From Nymphaea colorata (lineage: Eukaryota; Streptophyta; Magnoliopsida; Nymphaeales; Nymphaeaceae), in assembly GCF_008831285.2 (NCBI RefSeq), contig NC_045138.2, positions 27,189,934 through 27,253,933 on the forward strand: 64,000 bases of DNA, in the 5' to 3' direction. The first letter of the stretch is position 1. Every line of letters begins with the position of its first letter. Below are positions 10,101 through 26,456 of the stretch, piece by piece. The notes beneath the pieces are model-generated. The model saw nothing but the letters and a program-made list of their open reading frames with translations. It was not told where the DNA came from and searched no databases. A program made the translations under genes and the position numbers.

Positions 10101-13100
10101 CCTCTTCATTTTCTTCCTTTGTTTGTGTTGACGTTCTTTTCAATCAAGACTGCAGGGGAAACTCCCTGCCTTTAAGAAACATTTATACTGAATATACAAA
10201 AGAACAGAGCATTCAGAAAAAAGATCATGATCAGCGTTCACCAGTCTCATTCTTGCCACTAGCAACCTGCAAGGTTGTAACTCTAGTAGGGGACAGTGAC
10301 TGTCGGATGAGTCAGCTGCTAAATGTTGGAGAATTCTGGAACCAAATGTTTCCAACTTTTCAAGCACAGGAATCAACTAGTTATGCGCATGTGGATCATT
10401 GCAGCTAAGTTCTAGCTTGTGAGTAGGAGTATATATAGACTGAAGCCACTATCAGTAACAAGAGTAACAGCATTTAAGAGAAATTGTCTGAGTTAGCTAC
10501 TGCATGACCGATCCTCGTGAAAGGTACGCAGAATTTTCAAATGGATGACTTTTACAATACATGAAGTTTTTAGCATCATAAAGTTTCTTGGTCCAGTAAT
10601 GCATGGCACTTGAACCATTATCCTTCAAGTACAATCTACAAATATGTAGCTGCTTAGTTATGAATAGGCTCTCTATTGGATTGGTACCCAGAATTTTCAA
10701 ATCGATGATTTCTTCAATATATGAGGATAGCATCATAATTCTTTCATGGTCCAGTAAACCATGGCACTTCAGCAATTTTCTTTGAAATACGATCTACGGC
10801 TATGCATTGTGTATCCGCTTTTTGCAGCTTCTGAATTATGAATTGATTCCCTATTTGGTTGTCAATTTTCCGATCTTTCTTTTCCCACGAACTGATCCTT
10901 GACCTGTTTCTATTCAACTTAATGTTCCTTGGATATGCCATGCAACCATTAGAGGAGATTGAGCTCTTGTTAAAAGATATTTTCTATTTATGATACTGAC
11001 TAACATGTGGTACTCTACCTGCAGCGAAACAGCAGTCCTTGCAAAGAAGATTTTCATTCACAGAATGGAGACACTTGAAAGTACTGCTTCACGATTTTGT
11101 TGAGTATAGCCCGTATCCTGCTGTGCTAGCTTATATTTCTATCACGTACCTTTTGTCTTGTTCCCTTGTGGGGTTATGCTTTTGCATCCATTAAACTCTC
11201 ACTCTTTGCCTGTTATCAGTTGGAATTTCTCAGGTTATATCGACCAACAGAATATAAGTCTCTCACACGCTCATATGCAGAGTCAACATAATCACCAATT
11301 TATATGTTATATACTCTAATACACAAAATAAACATATACAGGGTTACCAGAATCACCATATTACATGTGAATATACTCTGATGCACATTATATATAGTTA
11401 TATACTATACTAGTAATAAAATGTATAACAAGCATACTACATATATTTGCATATTTTCTATATAATAAAGCTCTCATGGCCCAGCCCAGTCGCCAAGTTG
11501 TCAGGCCACAAGTCAGGACCCAAGGACAATCATGCCAAATCACTGGGTTTTAAAACGTTTTTGCATCAATTAGTTGATTAAGTTCTTTTAATCAACCAAG
11601 ACACATGCAAATGTGGTCTCATGATTTAGCCCTTTCGACCTGTATACCTGTAGATACAGTCCTTTACTACTAGTACATCAATTATGGCTCCGTGTCCCTG
11701 GTGGTATGTGCAGACATGCATGGGCACGTTCATTTGGATGCTGGTGCATAGGATCATTATTTAAGTAATTTTCTACTAATTTATAATAACATTAGAAGAG
11801 TATGGGCAATTAATTAAGAAAAGACTGCCTATCTCAGTTTCTCTGCCACCTCGAGGTTGAGGAGTTTGTGGAGTTAAAAGGTCATTTTGGCTAATTGAAG
11901 CTTCTTAAATTGTTTCTTGTCCTTGTGTTCTAATAGACTAATACCGTTACGGCATAGAAAGTAACCCAGGGTGGGGGAGCTGTTACTGTGAAAATGCTTG
12001 TTTTGTCTCTTGAAGCTTCATAGATTTAGCTATCTAAGATTCTAAAGTATCATGACACAATCTGGAGTCCTTTGGCCTCTTTCTGTGGTACTTGGGGAAT
12101 TTTTAGTTCTTTTGATATCTATGGCGGTACAGTAATTCTAGCAATTTTGAATTGTAACTAACTAAGTATATTGAGATGAGATGAAATTCTATTTTAGAGC
12201 TAGGACGAATCTTCTTGACTGCCTTGTTAGATACCAAACTGGAGTGTGTGAAAGCCAGCCTGCTTCTGGAGACTGTTGAGGTCTTTTCAGTGGCAAGATT
12301 CTTTAAATTGTCAAAGTGATGGCGTTGCACGAGAAATTAAATAGAAAAGGAGATTTGTACATTATTGCTCGTCATCATTCACTGCTTGTTGTTACAAGTT
12401 GTCATTTTTTTTTTTTCACTTTGATAATATTTGAAAATCCCAGGTTATGTTTCACATGTCTGATAGAAGTATCGAGGAGCTTTTTTGGTAAGCAATATAC
12501 TGTGACTTCACCATGATACATTTGACTTGTGCTGGAAAAAATCACAATGAGTTATTTTACATGTGTTGATGGTTATTCCTTTTGTTCTTTTATATATTCA
12601 TTCTTTTGGTCAAAGATTTCCTGGTAGATAGTGATAAGTGATAACTGATCGAGATTTTGAAAATCTCCCACTAGAATCTGCAAGGTTTCTGTTGTTGGGG
12701 TCATAGGTAGGAACTTATGTGGGTGGGGCATGAAATGAACTTGAACTGGGAGTCATGGCAGACTCCGAGATGGGCAGCAGCCATTTCCTATAGGGTATGT
12801 CTCTGCTGCCTATATGGAGGGCATGCCAATGCCATATACCAGCTGGAATTTCACCCTGCCCAGAGTGAGGACCTGCCATTGACTCTTCTCTTTCCTCTCT
12901 CTCTCTTTCTTTTCTTCAAAAAGGTTTCTCTCTTGATGAATGTTATTCTGTCTTAGATCATTTCCAACAGCGATCAAGGTTAATTTACTGGTTCATGCCC
13001 CACATTCAGAACGATACTAGTTTATGCAGAAAACACGGTATTGAGTCCTTGACCTCCCTCAACTTCAAGGTCTTCAGTCCAAACTGGCCTCTAGCCAGGT

Positions 13101-13542
13101 AGATAGAGCTCATGTTGGCTACTTGGTGCTGCTATATTATGATGGAGTAGCTCGTTCATACTCATAGGCATCCTATAAGATCAATTATACTGATCGATGA
13201 ATGAGTAGATAAGATTAGTTGCTTATCCCATGTAATAGTTTCATCAAAACACCGCATGTGTCCCACCGCAAACTCAGGGGCATTGAACCCTAAGTTTCTA
13301 ATAGTCTCAAAGTGGAAACACAAATTTTATTGTGACAACCAGATTCAGGTGCAAATATTTATGGCACCTACTTAAGAGCCTCAATTAAATGCAAAGAATT
13401 GACAAACAACGAACTTTGTACCTAAATCTAGAGTTTATCGAACTAAAGATACATGTCAAATACTCAAATCTGTGTTTTCATGAAAAATTTGCTTGTTGGA
13501 TGTCTTCTTGCATTTTGGGGCATTTACAGACATGGATAAGGT
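10101..13542. other. Gene-poor region downstream of the PPR gene
   Basis: No complete gene is recognised. The first few hundred bases are probably the PPR 3' UTR. From about 11260 to 11470 the DNA is very AT-rich. Around 12730-12900 two overlapping frames are open and read fairly protein-like (for example GHANAIYQLEFHP in one frame and DGQQPFPIGY in another), but neither has a start, clear splice sites or a recognised family. Confidence 0.5.
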
Positions 13543-13992
13543 GTTGAAGAAAGCTACTGGGAGATTGCATCTCACCATGGTCTGATGTACAATTGGTTTG
13601 GTGCTCTTCACAGATGGGAGGCAGTATATGGACCTCAGGGTTTTCCAGTTATTCGGGAGATGGGGCACTCGGCATACTCGGAGGATTTCAGTAGCCATGC
13701 CAGTCTTAGCATTTCTCTACAGAGGCTTGATCCGGTTTTGCCATCAGGGAGTCGTCCATAGGCTACGGTTGTTGCCCACATGTTCTTCAGGATTGGTTCT
13801 AAATTTGGAAGTTTTGGCTCTGCCCTTTGTCAGGTGGATGATGCTCTTGCCTCTTCGCTTTGTCGGGTGGATGATGCTCTTGCCTCTTCGCTTTGTCAGG
13901 TGGATGATGTTCTTGGTTGGCATGTATATGTAAATATGTATGAACTGAACGTTGTTACACAAGCTTTGGCGTGCTCCCCATGCGCTCTATAA
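13543..13992 (+). pseudogene. Unrecognised protein-like reading frame broken by one stop codon
   Basis: One frame runs from 13543 to 13992 (150 codons) with a single TAG at 13759-13761. The composition looks like real protein, not low complexity: for example SYWEIASHHGLMYNW and HRWEAVYGPQGFPVIREMG before the stop. After the stop, an 11-residue unit (ALASSLCQVDD-like) is repeated in frame. A possible acceptor (GATAAG) just precedes the first codon. I do not recognise the family. It may be an exon remnant, a captured gene fragment, or chance. Confidence 0.35.
13825..13916. repeat. 33-bp tandem repeat, about 2.8 copies
   Basis: The unit starting CTTTGTCAGGTGGATGATGC begins at 13825, 13858 and 13891. 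The second copy has one A-to-G change and the third diverges at its end. The period is a multiple of three, so the repeat preserves the reading frame described for this locus. Confidence 0.9.
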
Positions 13993-16840
13993 GATACTAT
14001 AAAATAATTTCAGTTGATTTAATGGTATAAATAGATTCAACATAGTTTCCTAAAACATGATCATGATTCTTTAATCCTACTCAAATATTGATACATTGTC
14101 TGTTCTTGATTACAACATAGAGTAATGTGCTTCAAAAGTTATTATTCGTTAAATAAGCCATAGAAATCACATTCTTCATATTGTTTTGCTATTTTAACAT
14201 TTAATGAAGTGGCTTTGTGACAGAAAACTCGGAGATAAATATACCATATTGCATATCATTCTTTCACTTTATATGTTCTTTAAAAATTTTAAATTACACC
14301 TATATACCTTTTGCCCAGAACTTTCTTACTCCGCTCTTGACAAACACCATTTAATAGGTAATCAATAAGGACAGGACGCTAGCGGGCATGGAATTTAATG
14401 AAGATTTGGAATGAGAAGAGATAGGAGGCCAACCAAGAGGAGACCCACCAATTGAAATATCAACTCTTGGTTGTGTTTGGCTGCTGGACTTTTCCGCCCT
14501 CCAAACTTGACCAAACGGGGAAAAAATTGAAAGGGTGAGACTTATACACCGTTAATGGTTCACCATCACCATCATCCTTCAATGATATATATATATATAT
14601 ATACCTGGGCTATGCTACTTATCTAATGCACTATATAGATGAGCACATTGAGAATCAAGAAATAAATAAGAAAAGAAAACTACAAGGATTACGAACCTTT
14701 TTATAGCCAATTACTTGGAGACACAATGGATTGAAAATTAAAATCTCATAGAAAGAGAGGAAGTAAGCTCCGTCAAAAACAAAATGCTAAGAAAAAACTA
14801 GTATATTTAACAATATGCCCGCATAAATTTTGAAAAATGAAAGAGAGAGAGAGAGAGAGAGAAGGGCTCATGAAATGAGGCATGCACGTCTAGTAACAAC
14901 GATTTGAATTACTTTAAACTGATTTTTAAAATATAAAACATAAATCCTTAAAAAATAAAATAAATAAATTTTATTGTTTTGCATTAGCAAAGTGCTTTGG
15001 CAGTCCAAGTTTGGTGTGAAATTTGCCTAAAATCACGCCTGCCCTACTACAATATCATTCCCGGTAAGCAGGAAGAGAATCCTACCGCTTGAGCGAGAAC
15101 GGAAGCCTCATTTTCTTCCTGCCCTCATGATCTAGGGCTGTTTCGATGCCTGGTGGTCGTGGATATGCCTGCACACTGCACATCAACTTGTACAGTAACC
15201 TTGAATTTAATAATGAGGTAGGTCGACTTGTTCATAGTAGCTTACCACCTATGACGTGCAAGACTTTCAATTCTGCTGCAGCTGGTCTCCATCGATGTAC
15301 TTAATTTTTCTTCTCTTTCTTATTCCATCTCCTCATTTTCAAAGCCTATGTATCCCTACCCACATGTCCTGTCCTCAAGAACTTGTCCTATTAACCTTCT
15401 TTGTTCTTTCAAAAAAAAATTAATCAAATACCCTAAAATTCTTTTGGGGATCTGCTCGACTCTTTGCTTTGTTTATCCAAAACATGTTTTTGAAGGTTAT
15501 CAATGACTTGAGTTTAATTAATGCTTAAAATTAATGACCAATATACATCTAATAGCTCTTTACTGCTTGTATTGAATCTTTAATTGTTTTTTAGTCCATC
15601 CAATGAGTTAAAATGTATCACTCAAGATGCAGATTTGACAAAATATCGAGACATATGAACCTTTTAAGTGTCAAAAGGTGCAGCATAGCTGATCGAGCAG
15701 ATGAGTACATATCATCTGTTCAATTCTTATAAGTACTATTTAAGGGGCAGATCTAAGGTAGGACCCGCATGGGCCCTGACTCTACGTCAATTTATTTTTT
15801 AATTTACAAGTATATTTTAAAAAATTTTACTTGTTTTATATAAAAAATTTGAAAAATGATATTTCGCCCATGGTAACTACTCCCTTGGACCATTAAAGGT
15901 GGGATCATGATATTCGAGTTGACGAGTGTACCATCTCTTGTGTAGATTGCGACGTAGCGCTGAACCCTGTAGGCAAAAGGAATAAGAGGGTCTTCACTCC
16001 TCAGGTCTTCTTTTGGGTGGTTGGTTTGCAAGCCTTCCTACTCACTTAAAGTAACCATGAAAATTGAAGCATAGTTTTAAGAATACTTTGAACTTAGTGA
16101 TCTTTGGGATTACCATCAAGACTTTAGACGTGTGTCTACAAATCTTCCCAACAAAATTCTGGGTAAAAATTCCCTCAAATTATGAGCGTGTCGTGCCTTA
16201 TATCCACGTGTTGGGTTACCCATCCATATCACATAAATCTAAAAATATTCTTCTTTATACATTAAAAAAGTTCACATGAAGCATAGTAAACAATTTTGAA
16301 GACATGAACTCTACTTGATTTAATGTGAACTTGTTCAACTCGCCGATGACACATTTGAGAATAATTGAAGTAAGGAGATCTAGCATTATCCGATGCATGA
16401 TCAGATTAAGATGATTTAGCATTTGAAATTTGGAACGCGAATATTAGCAAGCCTATAATATTAATTTTGTCGCTAATTTTATGCCTTCAAACACACCCAA
16501 ATGCTGAAGAACAACAGAATGGCACTTCTCATGAAGTGGTGGGACACAGGGATGGACCTTTGCATTATTAGGAAAGGAAAAAGAACAAAACAACAATGAG
16601 AAGAGATCTGCCTATATTTGTCTTGTTCAACACAAACATTGGAAACTGACATACTAGTAGTACAGTTGTACCTACCAATAACATGGTCTGTCCCGGAATT
16701 AAGGGTGGGCGCAAGGCTGCAGGCATACCCGGGGTAAATCACACCAGGTGGCCGAAGCTAGAGTTAGGTCATGTTAGGTTTGCTGCACAACTGGGTGTAA
16801 AACCCCCAAGGCTATTCCCTCCGTGCCTATGGTCTTGGCA
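13993..16840. other. Intergenic, AT-rich
   Basis: No gene is recognised. The region contains (TA)n at 14585-14603 and (GA)n near 14841-14862. Around 15745-15800 a short GGGCCCTG-containing segment followed by AT-rich DNA resembles segments near 45215-45300 and 46610-46700, possibly remnants of one dispersed repeat. Confidence 0.4.
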
Positions 16841-17020
16841 TGCACGGGCTTCCTCGAGGGAGGAGAGGGTGCCATTGAGATTTGAACTAGCGACCAGCTG
16901 CCTATCTACAATTGGCCCAAGCAGGAGTGCATGCACAGGCTTCCTCGAGGGAGGAGAGGGTACCATTGAGATTTGAACTAGCGACCAGCTGCCTATCTAC
17001 AATTGGCCCAAGCAGGAGTG
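16841..17020 (-). repeat. 91-bp tandem repeat with a tRNA-like B-box on the minus strand
   Basis: Two copies, starting at 16841 and 16932, differ at only a few positions (GGGTGCCATT versus GGGTACCATT, GCACGGGC versus GCACAGGC). Read on the minus strand, each contains GGTCGCTAGTTCAAATCTC, which resembles the T-arm (B-box) of a tRNA. No cloverleaf can be folded from it, so this is not a tRNA gene; a degenerate tRNA-derived SINE is possible. Confidence 0.6.
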
Positions 17021-20000
17021 GCAAAGCCTTACAATGATAACTGCATGTAGTCAATTTAAATGGGAACCTTTGAGGATTGTAATTGATGTGACTATTGACA
17101 TCTATAGACTTCGAAGCAGTTACACAAGATCTGAGAAGTGACAAGAGGGGAGGGAGGGAGCCTCTCCCTTTTTACTCATGCTTCCAAGGTCTAATGCTTT
17201 TTCGGGATCTGGGTAGAAAGCAGAACACCTATCAATTAAGCGCTTGTGTACCTACCATTTGCAATGAAGGGAAATAGAGCCCATGAGCCGGTCTTTCACC
17301 GTTCTACCATTTTGACTAACTATGCTATGCCCCTCGGGATGAGAAATGATAAAGGAATCCTAAGAATTCGAAGAGATGTAACCTTGTGTGAGAGGAATTC
17401 TTATAGAACTTGAAGTAGAAAGGTTTCATATATGTGCCGACGAATAGATTTATATAGAAAATTCATGCTTTGGTCCTTAGCGGACAATGGATAATCAATT
17501 GGCCCCACTGTTTCAAGAATATGAAATTAACACTTTATTATGCTTTAATTTTAAGTCCCTTATTATCACAAATGCTCCGCTTGTAAATTCAAGCCACCAA
17601 ATACTTGATAAGAGAAAAATTGGCGCTCAAAGAACCAAAAATAAAGAGAATGAGTTTCCTAAGAAAGCTAAACATGCCCAAGGTGGGCTAGAATCCAGTT
17701 ATTAATCAGCTAAATATAAGTTAAAAAGAACAAACGTTTGGTAGTTACGATATTTTTAAAGGAGAAATTCAATTGGGACTTATTTTATCGTTTTGGAAGT
17801 TAAGAATGTTTATTCAAACTATTGAAAAAGTTTTAAAGAGTTAAGTGTCATGATATTTTGAAAATATAAGAATATTAACGATGAAACAAAAAAAGAGAAA
17901 ATTTGCGATATTTAAAAAAATTGAGCTTAAACTAATTTTTTTCATCATTTTTATCTCATTAAAGCATCCATTTTATCTAGTTTTATTTATGTTTTCTTAT
18001 TAGTTGTTGATTTTATTTAATTTCTATCTATTTGTTTTTTTTCATTTTGTAAAGCTTTTCAAATTTCTCCTAATATTTTTTTTTTAGAAAAACAACCTTG
18101 TCGAAAACTATCTGAGAAAAATCTTGCTGTAAAAACTTTTGCAACAATGATATAAACAAACACCGGTTTCAATACGATGGAATTTGAATCCACGTTAAGC
18201 AGCAAAAAGTCCTCATACTTGAAGTCCAACCTGAGAATCTGAGAAGAGAGGCCGGACTTTGAATCTTCATATCTCATTTTGGATCACATTAGCCTGGAAA
18301 AGATGAGCAGTTCTGTTACCATTATAAGCAGGATACCAAGGAGAGACGCAATTTCTGTATGTCCCAAGGAACCTCCACCAAACCCAAATTCCTCGACAGA
18401 AAGGAGAAAAAGAAGTTGGGAAAAAAAGATACGAACTTATTTTTTGGGTGTAATCCTTAAGGGCACTAGGGTAGCTACATTTAGGCTGGCATAGGCAGTT
18501 GCCTATGTCAACAACAAAATTTTTATTTATTTTTACATATTTTTATATAGAATTATTATAATTATTTACTTATTTATATATGTTGTGCTCCTTCAAAAAT
18601 GAGAATTTGTATAACAGTATCTCGTAACGAAAAATTTCTAGCTCCACCACTGCTTAAGGGGTCGGGATTGGTCCAACAGAATTGAATAGGAGCTCGCAGC
18701 GAGAATCTTTTCTTCGATTCCCTGAAGGTCAACTGTTTATGTTGCAAATGAGGGGACTATTGACATGTAAGTTGAAGCGTGACAAGAACGGCATCTTGAA
18801 GCACCAACACAAGCCGTGTACCTAAGAGATGATAGATTGAGTGGAAACTTTGGCTTTTTTGCTCACTAAAAATAACAGAGGGTATAAATGAATCAAGAAG
18901 TTCGAGGGTATATATTCAGTTGGAGCCGGTAGTTCTAGAACGATCCAAATCACAATTCAACTTAAATTTAGTATGCGGTTCAAATACTCTGAAATTGAAC
19001 ACCAATCCAAACCCCAACATAGTTTGGACTCACTTAAACATAAAAACTCATAATCCACCCCTTATCCTATCCAGATTTTGATTTCAAAATTTCAAGTCGG
19101 AATTCTGATCCAATTCCAACTCATATTCATATCAAAGAAGATCCGGTTCAATCAGATTTGGCAAGTGGTAGATCGGACCTTAATCCAAATTCTATAAAGA
19201 TGGAATTCAGATCGGATATTTTTTCAAAGTTTTAACATTTAACATCCGATGAAGAATTGAATCCGAACTTGAAGAAACCAAGAAACGCCATCTCCAAAAA
19301 CGGCCAAGAGAATATGACTCGACAACATTTCGGATCGGATCTGGACCCTTACTAATCACCAAGATCCAAAATTTTTTTATCGTTACATCTCGTTCAAGGG
19401 TGGGGCCCACGCTTTCTTTGGCCATGGGTGGTGGCGCGCATGATGGGGTGAAGCATGCTCATCATTACTTTTTACCAAACCTTCCTTCACTTTCGGTCCA
19501 CTCAGTTTTGACCCACATAATGAAAAAGCAGGCCACCATAACGGGTCGGGTCGAATGGATCCAAATCAAACCTAACCCAAATCCAGATTATCCATCCTGA
19601 GATCCAGATCCGGCTCATTGACTCGGATGTGAAACATCTTCACAAATCACAAGATAATGATCGTATTGAAGCTTCGCTAACTTTTGCTTTGGATTTGGAT
19701 CTGGGACAAAGTCAAGAGAACGCCTGTGACACATCATTCTGAGTGGATCCTAAGCAAATTCTCAGTATCCGACCCGTTTGCCTTTTCGCAGTTTATCGAA
19801 TTCGGCTCGGATCTGATCCAAATCCCAACCGTACTTTGAAAGAACATGAGAAGACATGGATTCAAGTAATGACCGGATGTTTGTGTGTAATTCCAGAATC
19901 GGAACTGCGAAAAAAGAAGAAGAAGTTATCCTTTCTTATCTGCTCCACTCGGACTACATGTCAATTATGTCGAACAAAAAGATAAAGATGCTTCCAACTT

Positions 20001-20560
20001 TTTCGTGAAAATGGTGTTGAGCTTTTAAAAGGCGAATACATAATTTATGAAGGATCACATTTTCCAAGAATCATGGGGGGTTGAAAAAGCTGATTAAATG
20101 TGTGTTCTTTGATACTTTTTATGAAAAGCACAGCTCATACACGGATTCTTATAACAGGTTTATTCAGATTAGAAGTTCTTTTCATTTAAAATAGAAACAA
20201 GAAACGCAAACAACATACCACTTAAACTCAGCAGAGAAAAAGCCGGGGACGGGGACTAGATTCAGAACAGTTTCTTTTGAAAAAATTATGCACCAAAAAA
20301 TTATAAATAAAAATATGAGCTCCTAGTGAAGAAAAACTAAAAGCACAGTCCCTTTTAGTGGAATAAAGAAAATTCTCTTCGTAAATGCGAAGACTGGGGG
20401 GGGGGGGTTATTACGTGGGGCCCACGTCTCCCGGTCTCCACGTTCCCGCGAGTCCTAAATTACCGGGAACTAACGGCGGTAGCGTTTTGGTAATTCTTGC
20501 CGCGAAGAGGGGCGAACTTGCAGTAAAAAAGTAAAGACACCCCGAAAAAATTCCAACGAA
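17021..20560. other. Intergenic; includes a GATCC-rich dispersed repeat
   Basis: No gene is recognised. From about 18930 to 19830 motifs such as AGATCCGG, GATCCAAATC and TCGGATC recur on both strands, a low-complexity pattern like that at about 32090-32500. A run of eleven G residues lies near 20397-20407, shortly before the casein kinase promoter region. Confidence 0.4.
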
Positions 20561-21120
20561 GTGTGGAAGATTCTCACTCTCGAGAGGGCGGGGCGGGGAG
20601 GGAGTTGGAGACAACCGTGTCATCATCATCATCCACTCAACCATCATCATGCATATTGGTCATCATCATCATCCATCATCGTGACCATCTCCTTTTTTTA
20701 TTTCCCGTCTCCTGCCTCCATCGCTCGACTCGATCGAAGGCGGGCGCTCTGGTCGGTCGGCTTTGCGAAACCCTAGATCCCCCATTTCGGGGCCTGATCT
20801 GCGGCCCTTAATCGCCTCGTGGTCCCTCTTAATGCGTGGTTCTTCCAATCCTCAGGCGATGGGCGCCGGTCGAGTCGCATTTGGCACGACTTCAGCGGAA
20901 ATTCACTCCGATAGGGTTTTTGGCCTCGTCGGGGTCTGAAAGTTCGGTGGTTGTCCTTCGGGCTTCATCTTCATCGCGGGTCTCGGCAGCTGCTATATAG
21001 AAGTAGAGATACACGTATATATCTCCCATTTCCTGAGGTTTTTGGAGTTGGTTTGGGTTTGGGGTTGGGGCTAAGGTTGGGTTCTCGATCGAGGAGACGT
21101 CGCTTGGCTGGGGGACCGTG
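20560..21120 (+). promoter_or_regulatory. Probable promoter/5' UTR region of the casein kinase gene
   Basis: This GC-richer stretch directly precedes the kinase start codon and carries a run of CATCAT triplets at about 20620-20690. The transition from AT-rich spacer to a pyrimidine- and G-rich leader suggests transcribed 5' UTR. The transcription start cannot be placed from the sequence. Confidence 0.4.
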
Positions 21121-25564
<4,444 letters not shown>

Positions 25565-26403
25565 CATCCATTTCTCATCAGCACTTTCAGCTCTCTGCAG
25601 AAGCAAATTGTAAATCTTACTGGTGTACTATACCCACAGAGTGGTATTTTTTTTCTCTCTTAATTTCTTTAATTTCTTCTCATTCTGAGTGGGTTATGAT
25701 GAGGGGGTGGCTTGAAGATAAACACAGGATTAATTAATTCGGCTCTCTAGGCTGGTATGCAATAAAGATGTAAAACGGAAAGAGGTCTGGTGAGCCAATC
25801 AAGGATAGCTTGTGCATGTATACTGTTGTTACTAGTCATAATTTCTACTGCTTCTAGTCTAGCTCCGGTTTTAGCACGTTCTTGGACCACCTTTTTCTAT
25901 TTTATTCGATTAAAATTTAGGTAGTCTTTCTTGATATTTGAATATCATGAACTACCTCTTAATGTGTTGTATTCACTATTTTAGATTATATCTGAATGCA
26001 GATTATGCAAACGAACATTTGGAAAAGATCTGTATTAAGAAAAAAGGATGTAACAGGCGGCTTAGCTGTGTGCTGGTGTGATCCTGGTTGTGCCGACTTG
26101 TGTAAGGTGCACTCTTCATGGATGAGCATTTCGTGCATGGACCGACTTGGAGTATTGATCGATAGCCATTTTCTTGTTTCTTTCAGTCTTAAACTAACCG
26201 CGCTTACATGTTCCCCTATTGGGGAGTGGGGACTGGGTCAAGGTATATTTAATCTGGATCTGAAAAGCAGTGTGTTCTTTAGGGGTCATTTGGCCAGTGT
26301 AACGCATTTGTTACTGTCCCATTTATTTGCTCCAAAAGATAGAGAAATGCATGGAACATTTGGTCCAGCGTTTCATGAATGTCACATTTTTTTTAGTAGA
26401 TTG

Positions 26404-26456
26404 ATGAGACAGTATCAATGTGTTATTGCAGCAATAACACATTGTTACTGTTTCAT
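26404..26456. repeat. Imperfect 53-bp palindrome, possible MITE core
   Basis: Two 26-nt arms (26404-26429 and 26431-26456) are reverse complements apart from two mismatches, with a single base between them. The inner 14 bp (CAATGTGTTATTGC) pair perfectly. Flanking TTTAGGGGTCATTTGG near 26279 and its weak inverse near 26464-26476 suggest a decayed MITE of about 200 bp. Confidence 0.7.

Noticed and set aside
12717-12956. WD40-like fragment (GHANAIYQLEFHP) as evidence of a gene
   Set aside because: It has a single short match, with no following WD repeat and no clear exon borders; a second frame in the same DNA looks equally protein-like.
15060-15115. tRNA-like or SINE A-box segment (CGCTCAAGCGGTAGGATTC on the minus strand)
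   Set aside because: No B-box at the right distance and no defined ends, so not reported as an element.
16841-17020. tRNA gene on the minus strand
   Set aside because: Only a B-box-like motif is present. No acceptor stem, D-arm or anticodon arm can be formed.
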